Positions 1 through 5,476 of a stretch of 6,683 nt of DNA are shown piece after piece; the first letter of the stretch is position 1, and each line of letters opens with the position of its first letter. The translations under genes were made by a program, and so were the position numbers. Origin of the DNA: an uncultured Rhodospirillales bacterium. Its GTDB lineage: Bacteria; Pseudomonadota; Alphaproteobacteria; Rhodospirillales; Defluviicoccaceae. The notes beneath the pieces were generated by a model. It was not told where the DNA came from. It saw only the letters and a list, made by a program, of their open reading frames with translations, and ran no database searches. The stretch spans positions 1 through 6,683 of the forward strand of contig CAKZLS010000514.1 of NCBI GenBank assembly GCA_937127205.1. Direction: 5' to 3'.

Positions 1-551
1 CGAATGACCCTGCAAGGGTTGCCGGCAGCGACCACCCGGGCCGGTACGTCCTTAACCACCACGCTGCCGGCGCCGATGGTGGTGTCGTCACCGATGCTCA
101 CCCCCGGCCCGATGATCGCCCCGGCGCCGATCCACACCCGGCTGCCGATGCCGACCGGACACCCCATCTCCGCACCCTTTGCCCGCTCCACCGGGTCCAC
201 CGGATGGGTGGCCGGCGAAATGGTGACGTTGGGCCCGATCAGGGTTTGATCACCGATGCGGACGTAGCCGCAATCCAGGATCACGCAATTGACATTGATC
301 TCAACGCCCCGCCCCGCATGGATGTACGTTCCATAGTCGCAGAAAAACGGCGGCTCGATCCAAAGGCCCTCACCGGCCGATCCCAGCAATTCGTCCAGCA
401 GGCCGGCGCGGCCGGCCCGGTCTTCGGGGTCGGTTTCACCGAAACGCCGGCACAGCCGCCGCGCCCGTGCCCGCATCGCCGTCAACTCTGGGTCCGACGC
501 GCGGTAAAGCTCTTCGGCCAGCATCTTCTCCAATTCCGAGCGTGCGGTCAT
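1..551 (-). CDS. maa: Maltose/galactoside-type sugar O-acetyltransferase, 3' end cut by the window edge
   Basis: A left-handed beta-helix (hexapeptide repeat) acetyltransferase that moves acetyl from acetyl-CoA to a sugar hydroxyl in the cytoplasm. 183 residues are visible before the left edge. The N-terminal helical Mac domain starts MTARSELEKMLAEELY (residues 1-60) and includes the family motif YRASDPEL. Hexapeptide repeats follow (about 70-165), with NCVILD, IGPNVTI and VWIGAGAIIGPGVSIG. The likely catalytic histidine is H116 in SPATHP, the equivalent of LacA His115. The family ending AGNPCRVIR is reached, so only a few residues are missing. The ATG at 551 gives the normal N-terminus; a weak GGAG lies about 10 bases upstream. 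The natural substrate is not predictable: Maa, LacA and NodL share this architecture. It stands alone here, with about 250 bases of non-coding DNA upstream. Confidence 0.93.
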   Translation of the reverse strand, partial: MTARSELEKMLAEELYRASDPELTAMRARARRLCRRFGETDPEDRAGRAGLLDELLGSAGEGLWIEPPFFCDYGTYIHAGRGVEINVNCVILDCGYVRIGDQTLIGPNVTISPATHPVDPVERAKGAEMGCPVGIGSRVWIGAGAIIGPGVSIGDDTTIGAGSVVVKDVPARVVAAGNPCRVI

Positions 552-659
552 GATGCCGGCGCTCCATTTGCGATAGGTGACCGATACCGGCGGATGGCGC
601 GATGATTTAGGGTCCGGACAGCGAACGGACAGGTCTCCGTGAGATTTGTGGCGGTCATC

Positions 660-685
660 GGGACGGGAGGGAGGGGGGGGGTCCC
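660..685. other. G-tract cluster with quadruplex/hairpin potential
   Basis: On the plus strand four G tracts follow each other: GGG at 660-662, 665-667 and 669-671, then nine Gs at 673-681, separated by only 1-2 bases. This fits the simple G3+N1-7 quadruplex pattern. The flanks GGGAC (660-664) and GTCCC (681-685) could also pair. It lies in the non-coding gap between the acetyltransferase start (551) and the end of the HTTM gene (806). No function is shown; the nine-G run is also a place where slippage or sequencing errors are likely. Confidence 0.5.
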
Positions 686-805
686 AATCAAAAAGTCGAT
701 ATCAACCCCATGCACAGTAGAATTTTGCCGATAATTTGGATCGAACGAACGGAGATCGGCTTTCCCGGTGTCCGCCGCATCATTGATTTGCCATCGACGT
801 CGGAG

Positions 806-1696
806 CTAACCGGATCGTCGTTCGATCGGCTCACCCTGAAGCTCGTCGAGGATTCGGTGGACCCGATCGGCGTCGAAATAAGCGAGGTACAGCAGGATGA
901 CGGTAACGCTGTAGGTGAACACCGGCAGCATCAGATAAAAGCAGAGGTGCAGAGCCAGTCCGGGTAGTACGAAATACTTCCGGGTCCGCCGAAACGGCAG
1001 GAAAAACGCCAAGGCGAATTCCAGGATCACCACGATCCAGGCCGCCACCGCAAATACCCAAGACCACGCCGCCCAATCGGCGAGGCTGGAGCCGATGTAG
1101 TAGTACATGAACAGCGCTTCCAATCGGTCGCCTTCGAGGAAGCCCGGATGCACCTTGTCGACCGCGGTCCAGAAATACATCATCGTCAACTGAATGACGA
1201 TCAGGCGCAGCCCCCACAGATTGCCCGCTTCGGGCGGCAGTGGCTCTCCACGTCGCCGGGCCGCGCGAACCGCCAGCCACCGGTCCAACGAGTACGACTT
1301 GTCGGACGGCGTCAGAGCACACAGCACCGTCGCGATGCCGAGAATGTAGGTGTGATGGTGGGTATACGGTTCGTAGTTCGAGACCAAGCCGAAGTAATAG
1401 TAAAAGGACATGGTCAAGATGCCCGCAACAAAAGTCGTCATGCGGGCTCGGTAACCGACGATCATCAAGGTCGTGAAAACGTAGAACAGCACGGAAAAGG
1501 CGGTGTGCCAGCCAAGTTCGTACCGATAGGGCAATTGCTCGTAAGCGAACCGTGTCCAGATAATCAATCCGAGACCGATACGAATGAGCGCGGAAGAACG
1601 GCTCGAGCCGACACTCATCACCCCCCAAGCCAAGAAACCGGTCCATAGCCGCCGGACGGATGTCAGAACGTTGAATGTTGGAGTTACGCTGCTCAC
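806..1696 (-). CDS. HTTM-domain (vitamin K-dependent carboxylase-like) integral membrane protein
   Basis: A 296-residue polytopic inner-membrane protein of the HTTM family, related to the membrane part of vitamin K-dependent gamma-carboxylase (VKGC) and to SdpB. About eight hydrophobic spans can be read, near residues 35-50, 67-82, 87-105, 113-128, 162-178, 212-232, 243-260 and 262-274. Family signatures visible are HHHTY (113-117) at the start of span 4, LTPSDKSYSLDRW (128-140), the FWTAVDKVHPGFLEG segment (175-189), and a histidine (H250) in span 7. K181 appears to align with the catalytic lysine K218 of human VKGC; that alignment is by eye. The start is GTG at 1696, overlapping the TGA of the upstream gene by 4 bases (GTGAGC), so translation is probably coupled. 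The true activity of most bacterial HTTM proteins is unknown, and the cognate substrate is not apparent here. Confidence 0.88.
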   Translation of the reverse strand: MSSVTPTFNVLTSVRRLWTGFLAWGVMSVGSSRSSALIRIGLGLIIWTRFAYEQLPYRYELGWHTAFSVLFYVFTTLMIVGYRARMTTFVAGILTMSFYYYFGLVSNYEPYTHHHTYILGIATVLCALTPSDKSYSLDRWLAVRAARRRGEPLPPEAGNLWGLRLIVIQLTMMYFWTAVDKVHPGFLEGDRLEALFMYYYIGSSLADWAAWSWVFAVAAWIVVILEFALAFFLPFRRTRKYFVLPGLALHLCFYLMLPVFTYSVTVILLYLAYFDADRVHRILDELQGEPIERRSG

Positions 1697-2103
1697 GGCG
1701 CACCGCAGTTTACGATTTCACCATCGACATCGGTCACCCAACCTCGACGTGTTGCCACCCGTGACTCAATTCGAATACTTGTTATCGGATCCAGCACCGC
1801 GCAGAGGCGGCGGGCGACGTCCACGGCGCCGCCGTTGCGATTGCGGATCAGCCAGATGTTGGAACGGCGCACTTTCCGATACTGACCGGCCAACAGCTCG
1901 TGATGGTTCAAGATGACCTCGGAGCCGTCTTCCGTTAGATGGGTGAAGCGGGCATCGACAAGGCCGACGCCGATTGCCGAAAACATCACCCAGTTCCGGA
2001 ATACGCGATTGTCCCCGTCCAGAACCTGACGATAGGCCGGTCCCGCGAGCATGAAGACGGCCAGCGCAAAGAACATGCTCCGACGAACCAAATCCTTGCT
2101 CAC
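1693..2103 (-). CDS. Small single-span membrane protein of unknown function, middle gene of DCC-HTTM operon
   Basis: A 136-residue protein that I do not recognise. The frame is open further upstream to 2166, but GTG at 2103 is chosen because it overlaps the TGA of the DCC gene in a GTGA junction identical to the one with the downstream HTTM gene. From this start, residues 1-8 are basic (VSKDLVRR), residues 9-21 are hydrophobic (a short membrane anchor or uncleaved signal), and the remainder is soluble. This would place about 110 residues on the far side of the membrane if the positive-inside rule holds. Visible features are FRNWVMFSAIGVGLVDARF (35-53), an HHELL segment (67-71) and two cysteines, C101 and C133 (NCGAP at the C-terminus), which could form a disulfide. 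Its position between a thiol-disulfide oxidoreductase and an HTTM protein suggests a redox or assembly partner; this is inference. Confidence 0.75.
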   Translation of the reverse strand: MSKDLVRRSMFFALAVFMLAGPAYRQVLDGDNRVFRNWVMFSAIGVGLVDARFTHLTEDGSEVILNHHELLAGQYRKVRRSNIWLIRNRNGGAVDVARRLCAVLDPITSIRIESRVATRRGWVTDVDGEIVNCGAP

Positions 2104-2516
2104 GAAAGAAACTTTCCCCGCCAGCGGGGATCCGGTGCCGGACACTGATCCCGCTTGCCGAACCACTCGTATCGACGCCGGCCAATGAAATCATAGACCC
2201 CGTCGCGCACAGGCCTGGGGATGACGGCGAGCCAAGACAGGATCCTCCAAGGCCATCCCAACATCCGAATAATGCGCATCCACGCATCGGATTTCTCGAA
2301 CACCCGCCCGGCGTCGATCAAAAAGAACGTGCTGAGATCGTCGCGGAGACCATACGCCTCCATCACCTCTTTCCCCACGTCGCTCTGCAGCGGCGCGAAG
2401 CGAAAGCGGTCGTCACCATCGCGAGCAACGACAAAACGGACCGATGCGTTGCACATGTTGCAAACGCCGTCGAACAAAATGAGAGCGCGGCCCGGTTCCA
2501 GTCCATCCATGGTCAT
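2100..2516 (-). CDS. DCC-family (DUF393, YuxK-like) thiol-disulfide oxidoreductase
   Basis: A 138-residue thioredoxin-fold-like protein of the DCC/DUF393 family. The signature D-G-V-C-N-x-C is at residues 16-22 (D16, C19, C22) directly after a first beta strand ALILF. The C-terminal family block RRRYEWFGKRDQC and the ending PRWRGKFL are both present, so the gene is full length. There is no signal peptide, so a cytoplasmic or membrane-associated location is likely. An oxidoreductase role is assumed for the family from its CxxC motif; substrates are unknown. It is the first gene of a minus-strand operon with the 136-residue membrane protein and the HTTM protein. DCC and HTTM domains are known to occur together, sometimes fused. 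The ATG at 2516 is used (a second in-frame ATG is at 2510); no clear Shine-Dalgarno sequence precedes either. Confidence 0.9.
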   Translation of the reverse strand: MTMDGLEPGRALILFDGVCNMCNASVRFVVARDGDDRFRFAPLQSDVGKEVMEAYGLRDDLSTFFLIDAGRVFEKSDAWMRIIRMLGWPWRILSWLAVIPRPVRDGVYDFIGRRRYEWFGKRDQCPAPDPRWRGKFLS

Positions 2517-2522
2517 TGGCGT

Positions 2523-2539
2523 ATCTTACACGCATCTTA
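2523..2539 (-). promoter_or_regulatory. Pair of TAAGAT boxes just upstream of the DCC operon start
   Basis: On the minus strand TAAGAT occurs twice, spaced 11 bases apart start to start (one helical turn), at plus coordinates 2534-2539 and 2523-2528. This is 7-23 bases upstream of the DCC gene ATG. Each resembles a -10 element, but I find no matching -35 at normal spacing, so this is a weak promoter or regulator-site candidate only. Confidence 0.2.
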
Positions 2540-2626
2540 TGCATGGCGTAATTCCGGTGGCCGCTCGGTTTCCGATATCGCGAAGGGCTATGACAAGACT
2601 GTCGCCGGAGAGATCATCGCCACTTT

Positions 2627-2664
2627 ACCGTATGGTAGTTGGAAAACCGTATGGTAGTTGGAAA
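2627..2664. repeat. Perfect 19-bp tandem duplication with operator-like palindrome
   Basis: The unit accgtatggtagttggaaa occurs exactly twice head to tail, at 2627-2645 and 2646-2664, without mismatch. Each unit contains ACC-GTAT-GGT, an inverted repeat that in the first copy extends to TACC-GTAT-GGTA. This form is common in operators of TetR-family repressors. The repeat lies about 111 bases upstream of the DCC operon start in a gap of roughly 290 bases without a confident gene. It may be a doubled regulator site or a recent slippage duplication. Confidence 0.6.
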
Positions 2665-2806
2665 GTGGATGGCCGGTTCATCGAGGGCGCCCGTTTGCAA
2701 TCCGACTGACGCGCGCAAGATCTCCTGTGCCGGCACCGCCTCGCCGGCCGATGTCGCGCTCCGCTTTGATCTGCGTTGCGCCGACGGCTGGTGCGCCGAC
2801 CGGATC

Positions 2807-3088
2807 CTAATCGTCGGCCTGCAATTTCACTATGACGGGCAGAAACTGCGGTGCGTGGACTTTCAAAGCGGTTCGGTCCTCCGTCCAGCTTGCTAACCGC
2901 ACGACTTTTCCATTCCCGCCTTCGGCCGACGATTCGGGTTCGACGATGTTCAGGCCTTCGGTGTCCATGACGAAGGTATGGTCGCCGAATGTCTCCTTAA
3001 GATTGGGGTAAACCGGATGATCTTCGGAGATTGTCTCGACGCCAAACTCCTCCTCGATCCGCTTTGTCTGTACCGCATTCAGCTTCAT
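2807..3088 (-). CDS. Conserved-looking small acidic protein of unknown function
   Basis: A 93-residue protein without signal peptide, membrane span or cysteine. The N-terminal ~16 residues (MKLNAVQTKRIEEEFG) look helical. They are followed by a compact region with the phrase FGDHTFVMDTEGLNIVEPE (34-52), a linker SSAEGGNG (53-60), and a C-terminal strand-rich part ending LPVIVKLQADD. I have an impression of similar short hypothetical proteins in alphaproteobacteria with a GDHTF...GL motif, but no function is known to me. The start is well supported: AGGAG (plus coordinates 3096-3100) lies 7 bases upstream of the ATG. It is on the same strand as the DCC operon but about 290 bases away, so it is likely a separate transcription unit. 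A 12-bp palindrome lies 16 bases upstream of its start. Confidence 0.75.
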   Translation of the reverse strand: MKLNAVQTKRIEEEFGVETISEDHPVYPNLKETFGDHTFVMDTEGLNIVEPESSAEGGNGKVVRLASWTEDRTALKVHAPQFLPVIVKLQADD

Positions 3089-3104
3089 ATCCGCTCTCCT
3101 GTTC

Positions 3105-3116
3105 CTGACATGTCAG
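3105..3116. promoter_or_regulatory. 12-bp perfect palindrome upstream of the 93-residue gene
   Basis: CTGACATGTCAG is a perfect palindrome with no spacer, 16 bases upstream of the ATG at 3088 and directly beyond its ribosome binding site. The position would suit a repressor site or a small RNA stem in the leader. No known regulator is recognised. Confidence 0.35.
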
Positions 3117-3451
3117 TTGTCGCCGCTCGCGCCATAACGGCGAAGAACGGCGCTCACTTCGTTTGACTTTTATCGGGCAGGCCTCAAGGCTAACAAGGGC
3201 TCGGTCGCATAGTCAACCCGTGGCCATGGTGATCCGAAACGGTCCCAGTCGCACAGGCTGCCAAAGGACCGGGCTCGCCTGCTCGCAGTGTGGCCGGTAC
3301 GCGCAAGCGCAGGGTTGCTCCGGTGTTTGCTAAAAGCGGCCTTCAAAGGGCAAAAGCAAACACGGCTGGTTGCCCAGCTGCGCGGACCTAGCTTCCAACT
3401 CGCTAGATAAACGGTACGGTCCTCACGGGGGGGCCTTCCCGGATGGCGAAG
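3117..3451. other. Gene-free stretch between the 93-residue gene and the ParA-like remnant
   Basis: I see no convincing coding sequence, tRNA or insertion-sequence end in this stretch of about 335 bases. The main structure is an inverted repeat GTGTTTGCT (3323-3331) / AGCAAACAC (3355-3363), a 9-bp perfect stem around 23 bases that contain a smaller GCCT/AGG stem. The stretch could be the promoter region of the 93-residue gene at its left end, and the downstream flank of the truncated ParA-like gene at its right end. Confidence 0.5.
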
Positions 3452-3661
3452 CTAAGCCGCCAGCACCTGGGATTCCTCGGTGAGCCAGTGCCAGAGCGCT
3501 TGAATGTCGGCGGCGGGGCGGCCTTCGGGGTCGGTTTCCATCACGGTACGGCCGGCTTCGAAGGCTTCGGGGAAGGCCGAACGTTCGGCGATCACGGTGG
3601 GCGACACCGGGAGGCCGCAACGCCAAGCCTCCGTGAATGCGTGGCCCAGAAACGTTCCGCG
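3452..3661 (-). pseudogene. ParA/ParF-type partition ATPase, C-terminal remnant (copy 1)
   Basis: About 70 codons ending at TAG (3452-3454) encode a tail typical of ParF-type ParA ATPases. It carries GLPVSPTVIAERSAFPEAFE, then AGRTVMETDPEGRPAADIQA and LWHWLTEE. In the family, segments of the form R-x-A(F/Y)-x-E-A-x-x-x-G-x-x-V-x-E plus A-A-x-E-I-x-x-L occupy the last 50 residues. The Walker A (KGGxGKT) and Walker B parts are absent, so this fragment cannot be an active ATPase. Upstream the frame stays open to 3811 but the residues no longer look ParA-like. A different gene start in another frame takes over (3687-3821). The last 165 bases are near identical to the segment at 6518-6682. The family assignment is by eye from the C-terminus only. 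Confidence 0.6.
3453..3617. repeat. Long direct repeat, copy A (partner 6518-6682)
   Basis: 165 bases align without gaps to 6518-6682 in the same orientation, with 8 mismatches (about 95% identity). It covers the 3' end of the ParA-like reading frame including part of the stop codon (TAG here, TAA in the partner). Together the copies bracket the OhrR-sigma-GPx block. The right copy may continue past the window end. Confidence 0.95.
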
Positions 3662-3686
3662 CATGCTGCGAGTTCCACCGCCCACA

Positions 3687-3821
3687 TCGCGCGCCCAACC
3701 CCCGCGCCCGCACCGCGCCGGCGAACAGCCGGTCCTTTTCCAGATGCTTATCGACGGGGCCGTGACTGGCCAACCGGAACGCCGGCAACCGTTCCGAACT
3801 GAGGATGGCAATGCGTTTCAT
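3687..3821 (-). pseudogene. 5' fragment of an unidentified gene joined to the ParA-like remnant
   Basis: An ATG at 3821 opens a frame reading MKRIAILSSERLPAF and later DKHLEKDRLFAGAVRARGLG, which looks like a genuine protein N-terminus (beta strand, then amphipathic helix). An AAGG lies about 11 bases upstream. After about residue 45 the frame turns into arginine-rich nonsense because it is out of register with the ParA-like tail, and it stops only at 3423. The opening resembles proteins with an N-terminal alpha/beta domain such as some ATP-grasp enzymes, but this is a guess. The simplest reading is a deletion or recombination junction near 3662-3687 that fused the 5' end of one gene to the 3' end of another. 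Confidence 0.4.
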
Positions 3822-4041
3822 GTTTTATTTTACCTTGGGTTACCGCCTCTCATTCATTGCGTTTGCCCGGATATCGTCTGGTCCGCTTTCGGTTGCCGAC
3901 CTAAGCGTAGCGCGCGCCCAAACGTCACTGTCGGCCCATCGCGAAGTAATTCAATCCTTCGATCGGTTCGGGCGATATATCAGGGGGCCAGGAGTCGATC
4001 GGGCGATCAACGGGCACCGAGGAAGTCAGAATAGTTGTACA

Positions 4042-4067
4042 CAATTAAATTATTCACAATTTAATTG
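4042..4067. promoter_or_regulatory. AT-rich 26-bp inverted repeat, candidate OhrR operator
   Basis: CAATTAAATT (4042-4051) and AATTTAATTG (4058-4067) are perfect 10-bp inverted copies around a 6-base spacer, in a GC-rich genome. Known OhrR boxes are AT-rich inverted repeats built on TACAATT/AATTGTA-like halves, and MarR-family regulators commonly bind their own promoter. The right arm overlaps a perfect -35 hexamer TTGACA (4065-4070), though no good -10 follows at 16-18 bases. It lies about 94 bases upstream of the chosen ohrR start, so negative autoregulation is likely. Confidence 0.65.
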
Positions 4068-4160
4068 ACATCGACCTTTTCTCCGCCCAGAGTGGGTTTG
4101 ATCCGGCAATTGATGACAGCGCGAGCGCATCACGGAAAACTGCATCCGGGGCAACTAAAC

Positions 4161-4637
4161 ATGGTTAAGCACGCTGACACGATTCCTGATGGAGAAAACT
4201 CGCTGTTACTCGACGACCAGCTTTGCTTCGCTTTACACGCGGCCGCTCGCGCGATGTCGTCGGTTTACATGGAGACTTTGAGAGACCACGGTCTCACGTA
4301 TCCACAGTACCTTGTTCTTATTTGTCTGTTTGAGGAAGACGGGCTGACCGTCGGTCAGCTGGGGCGCCGCCTCCAGCTCGATTCTGGCACCCTTACGCCG
4401 TTGCTGAAACGGCTTGAGATAGATGGCGCCGTGATTCGCCGGCGTGCAAATCATGATGAACGAAGGGTTGAAGTCCGCCTCACCACGAAAGGGCGCGGGT
4501 ATCGAGACGTAGCAAAACGCGCCCGCGCCGTCGTCTTACAGCGGCTCCGAATGACCAACCAGGAGCTTTCGAACTTTCGGGGTCAACTTGCCAACATGAC
4601 GGAACGGCTTCGGAACGAGAACCCCAGCGACGAATAA
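4161..4637 (+). CDS. ohrR: OhrR-type MarR-family organic hydroperoxide sensor/repressor
   Basis: A 158-residue dimeric winged-helix regulator that binds DNA when reduced and lets go when its reactive cysteine is oxidised by organic peroxides. The frame is open from 4065, but the ATG at 4161 is preferred. From it the peroxidatic cysteine is C22 (LLLDDQLCFAL) and its partner tyrosines are Y36 and Y47, the same spacing as C15/Y29/Y40 in Bacillus OhrR and the same numbering as Xanthomonas OhrR. The DNA-binding segment is LTVGQLGRRLQLDSGTLTP (62-80), with the wing at DERRVEVRL (99-107). The resolving cysteine of the two-cysteine Xanthomonas type (near 127) is missing (Q127); the only other cysteine is C55. 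Only a weak GGGG precedes the start. A 26-bp inverted repeat upstream is its probable operator. No ohr gene adjoins; a sigma factor and a glutathione peroxidase follow on the same strand. Confidence 0.92.
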   Translation: MVKHADTIPDGENSLLLDDQLCFALHAAARAMSSVYMETLRDHGLTYPQYLVLICLFEEDGLTVGQLGRRLQLDSGTLTPLLKRLEIDGAVIRRRANHDERRVEVRLTTKGRGYRDVAKRARAVVLQRLRMTNQELSNFRGQLANMTERLRNENPSDE

Positions 4638-4706
4638 GCGAGAGTGTTATCGGCAATTGCTAAACGACTGCGCGATCCGCATTACTCCAACGAGTTGGAA
4701 AAAAAT

Positions 4707-5306
4707 ATGCACTATAGCCCAGACAATGCGCGCTGCTTGCGCTCGAGGAACCTAGATCCCAAGGAGCTTGCTGAACATCTTCGTCTCGTTGCGACGGACA
4801 AAGACACGGCCGCCTTTCGTATTCTTTTCGAAGCCATAGCGCCTCGCATCAAAGCCCTTATGCTTCGCCAGGGCATGGACAATGCCGGCGCGGAAGACGT
4901 TGCGCAGGAGACGATGGTGATCCTGTGGCGCAAGGCACATTTCTATGCCGAGCATCGCGGATCGGTCTTCACCTGGGCATTTACAATTGCCCGCAACCTG
5001 CGCATCGACAGCTTACGCAAGACAAGATTTGCATTTGCTAACCTCGCCGACGTGCCCGAGCCAATTTCAGAAGATGCGACTCCTCTCGCCGTCACCCAAC
5101 GACACCAAGAGGACGTCCGCGTGCGTGCAGCGCTCAGGACCTTGCCAGGCAAGCACAAGGAGGTCATCGAACTTGCGTTCATTCATGGGCTGTCCCATAG
5201 CGAAATCGCGGAGCGTCTGGGTCTGCCGGTTGGTACTGTTAAGTCGCGCATACGCATGGCTTTCGGCCGCCCGCGCGACACGCTTCCCGAATTGCAGCAC
5301 GCCTGA
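4707..5306 (+). CDS. ECF (extracytoplasmic function) RNA polymerase sigma factor, RpoE/ChrR-group-like
   Basis: A 199-residue sigma-70 family protein with only regions 2 and 4. Sigma-2 spans about 37-105 and contains AEDVAQETMVILWRKA (62-77, core binding) and the region 2.4 stretch FTWAFTIARNLRIDSLRK (88-105). Sigma-4 spans about 136-190, with the helix-turn-helix GLSHSEIAERLGLPVGTVKS (161-180). The sequence style resembles the ECF11 group (Rhodobacter RpoE partnered by ChrR), which responds to singlet oxygen and organic peroxides; this placement is by eye. The ATG at 4707 has a GGAA 6 bases upstream. GTG at 4644, 7 bases after the ohrR stop, would add 21 residues and is the alternative. No anti-sigma gene follows, which is unusual for this group. 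The C-terminus reads GRPRDTLPEL, with prolines where relatives usually have leucine or glutamate. Confidence 0.88.
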   Translation: MHYSPDNARCLRSRNLDPKELAEHLRLVATDKDTAAFRILFEAIAPRIKALMLRQGMDNAGAEDVAQETMVILWRKAHFYAEHRGSVFTWAFTIARNLRIDSLRKTRFAFANLADVPEPISEDATPLAVTQRHQEDVRVRAALRTLPGKHKEVIELAFIHGLSHSEIAERLGLPVGTVKSRIRMAFGRPRDTLPELQHA

Positions 5307-5323
5307 GCGCAATGTTTTGGCGC

Positions 5324-5344
5324 TCACGGCGCTTACTGCCGTGA
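5324..5344 (+). terminator. Weak hairpin after the sigma factor gene
   Basis: TCACGGC (5324-5330) and GCCGTGA (5338-5344) form a perfect 7-bp stem with a 7-base loop, starting 18 bases after the stop codon. No run of Ts follows, so it is at best a poor intrinsic terminator or an mRNA 3' end stem. Confidence 0.25.
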
Positions 5345-5476
5345 AGCCAGCGCAACGGTTTGTGGTACACGTCGCCCTTCTTGCACATGAGCCGCGCCAA
5401 CTGAACCGAACATCATAGACGTCGGTGACGACGCTCCAGAGAGCTGTCGACCTCTGCATGGTCGCAACCCCTCCAG

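Noticed and set aside
423..438. 16-base match (cttcggggtcggtttc) between the acetyltransferase and the ParA-like repeats
   Set aside because: Both encode ETDPE-like residues in the same frame; it is a short chance match and does not extend on either side.
204..605. Open frame of 133 codons on the plus strand over the acetyltransferase
   Set aside because: It is antisense to a clear, motif-bearing acetyltransferase, and its own residues show no domain or coherent composition.
831..1703. Long 290-codon minus-strand frame overlapping the HTTM gene
   Set aside because: It is arginine- and histidine-rich out-of-frame translation of the HTTM gene; the alternative frame has eight membrane spans and family motifs.
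3504..4068. Plus-strand frames between the ParA-like remnant and ohrR
   Set aside because: Composition is typical of antisense or random translation of GC-rich DNA; they run across the operator region and have no recognisable motif.
4099..4104. TGATCC upstream of ohrR as an ECF promoter -35
   Set aside because: No CGTA or TAAGA-like element follows at 16-18 bases. The same holds for TGATCC at 3230-3235.
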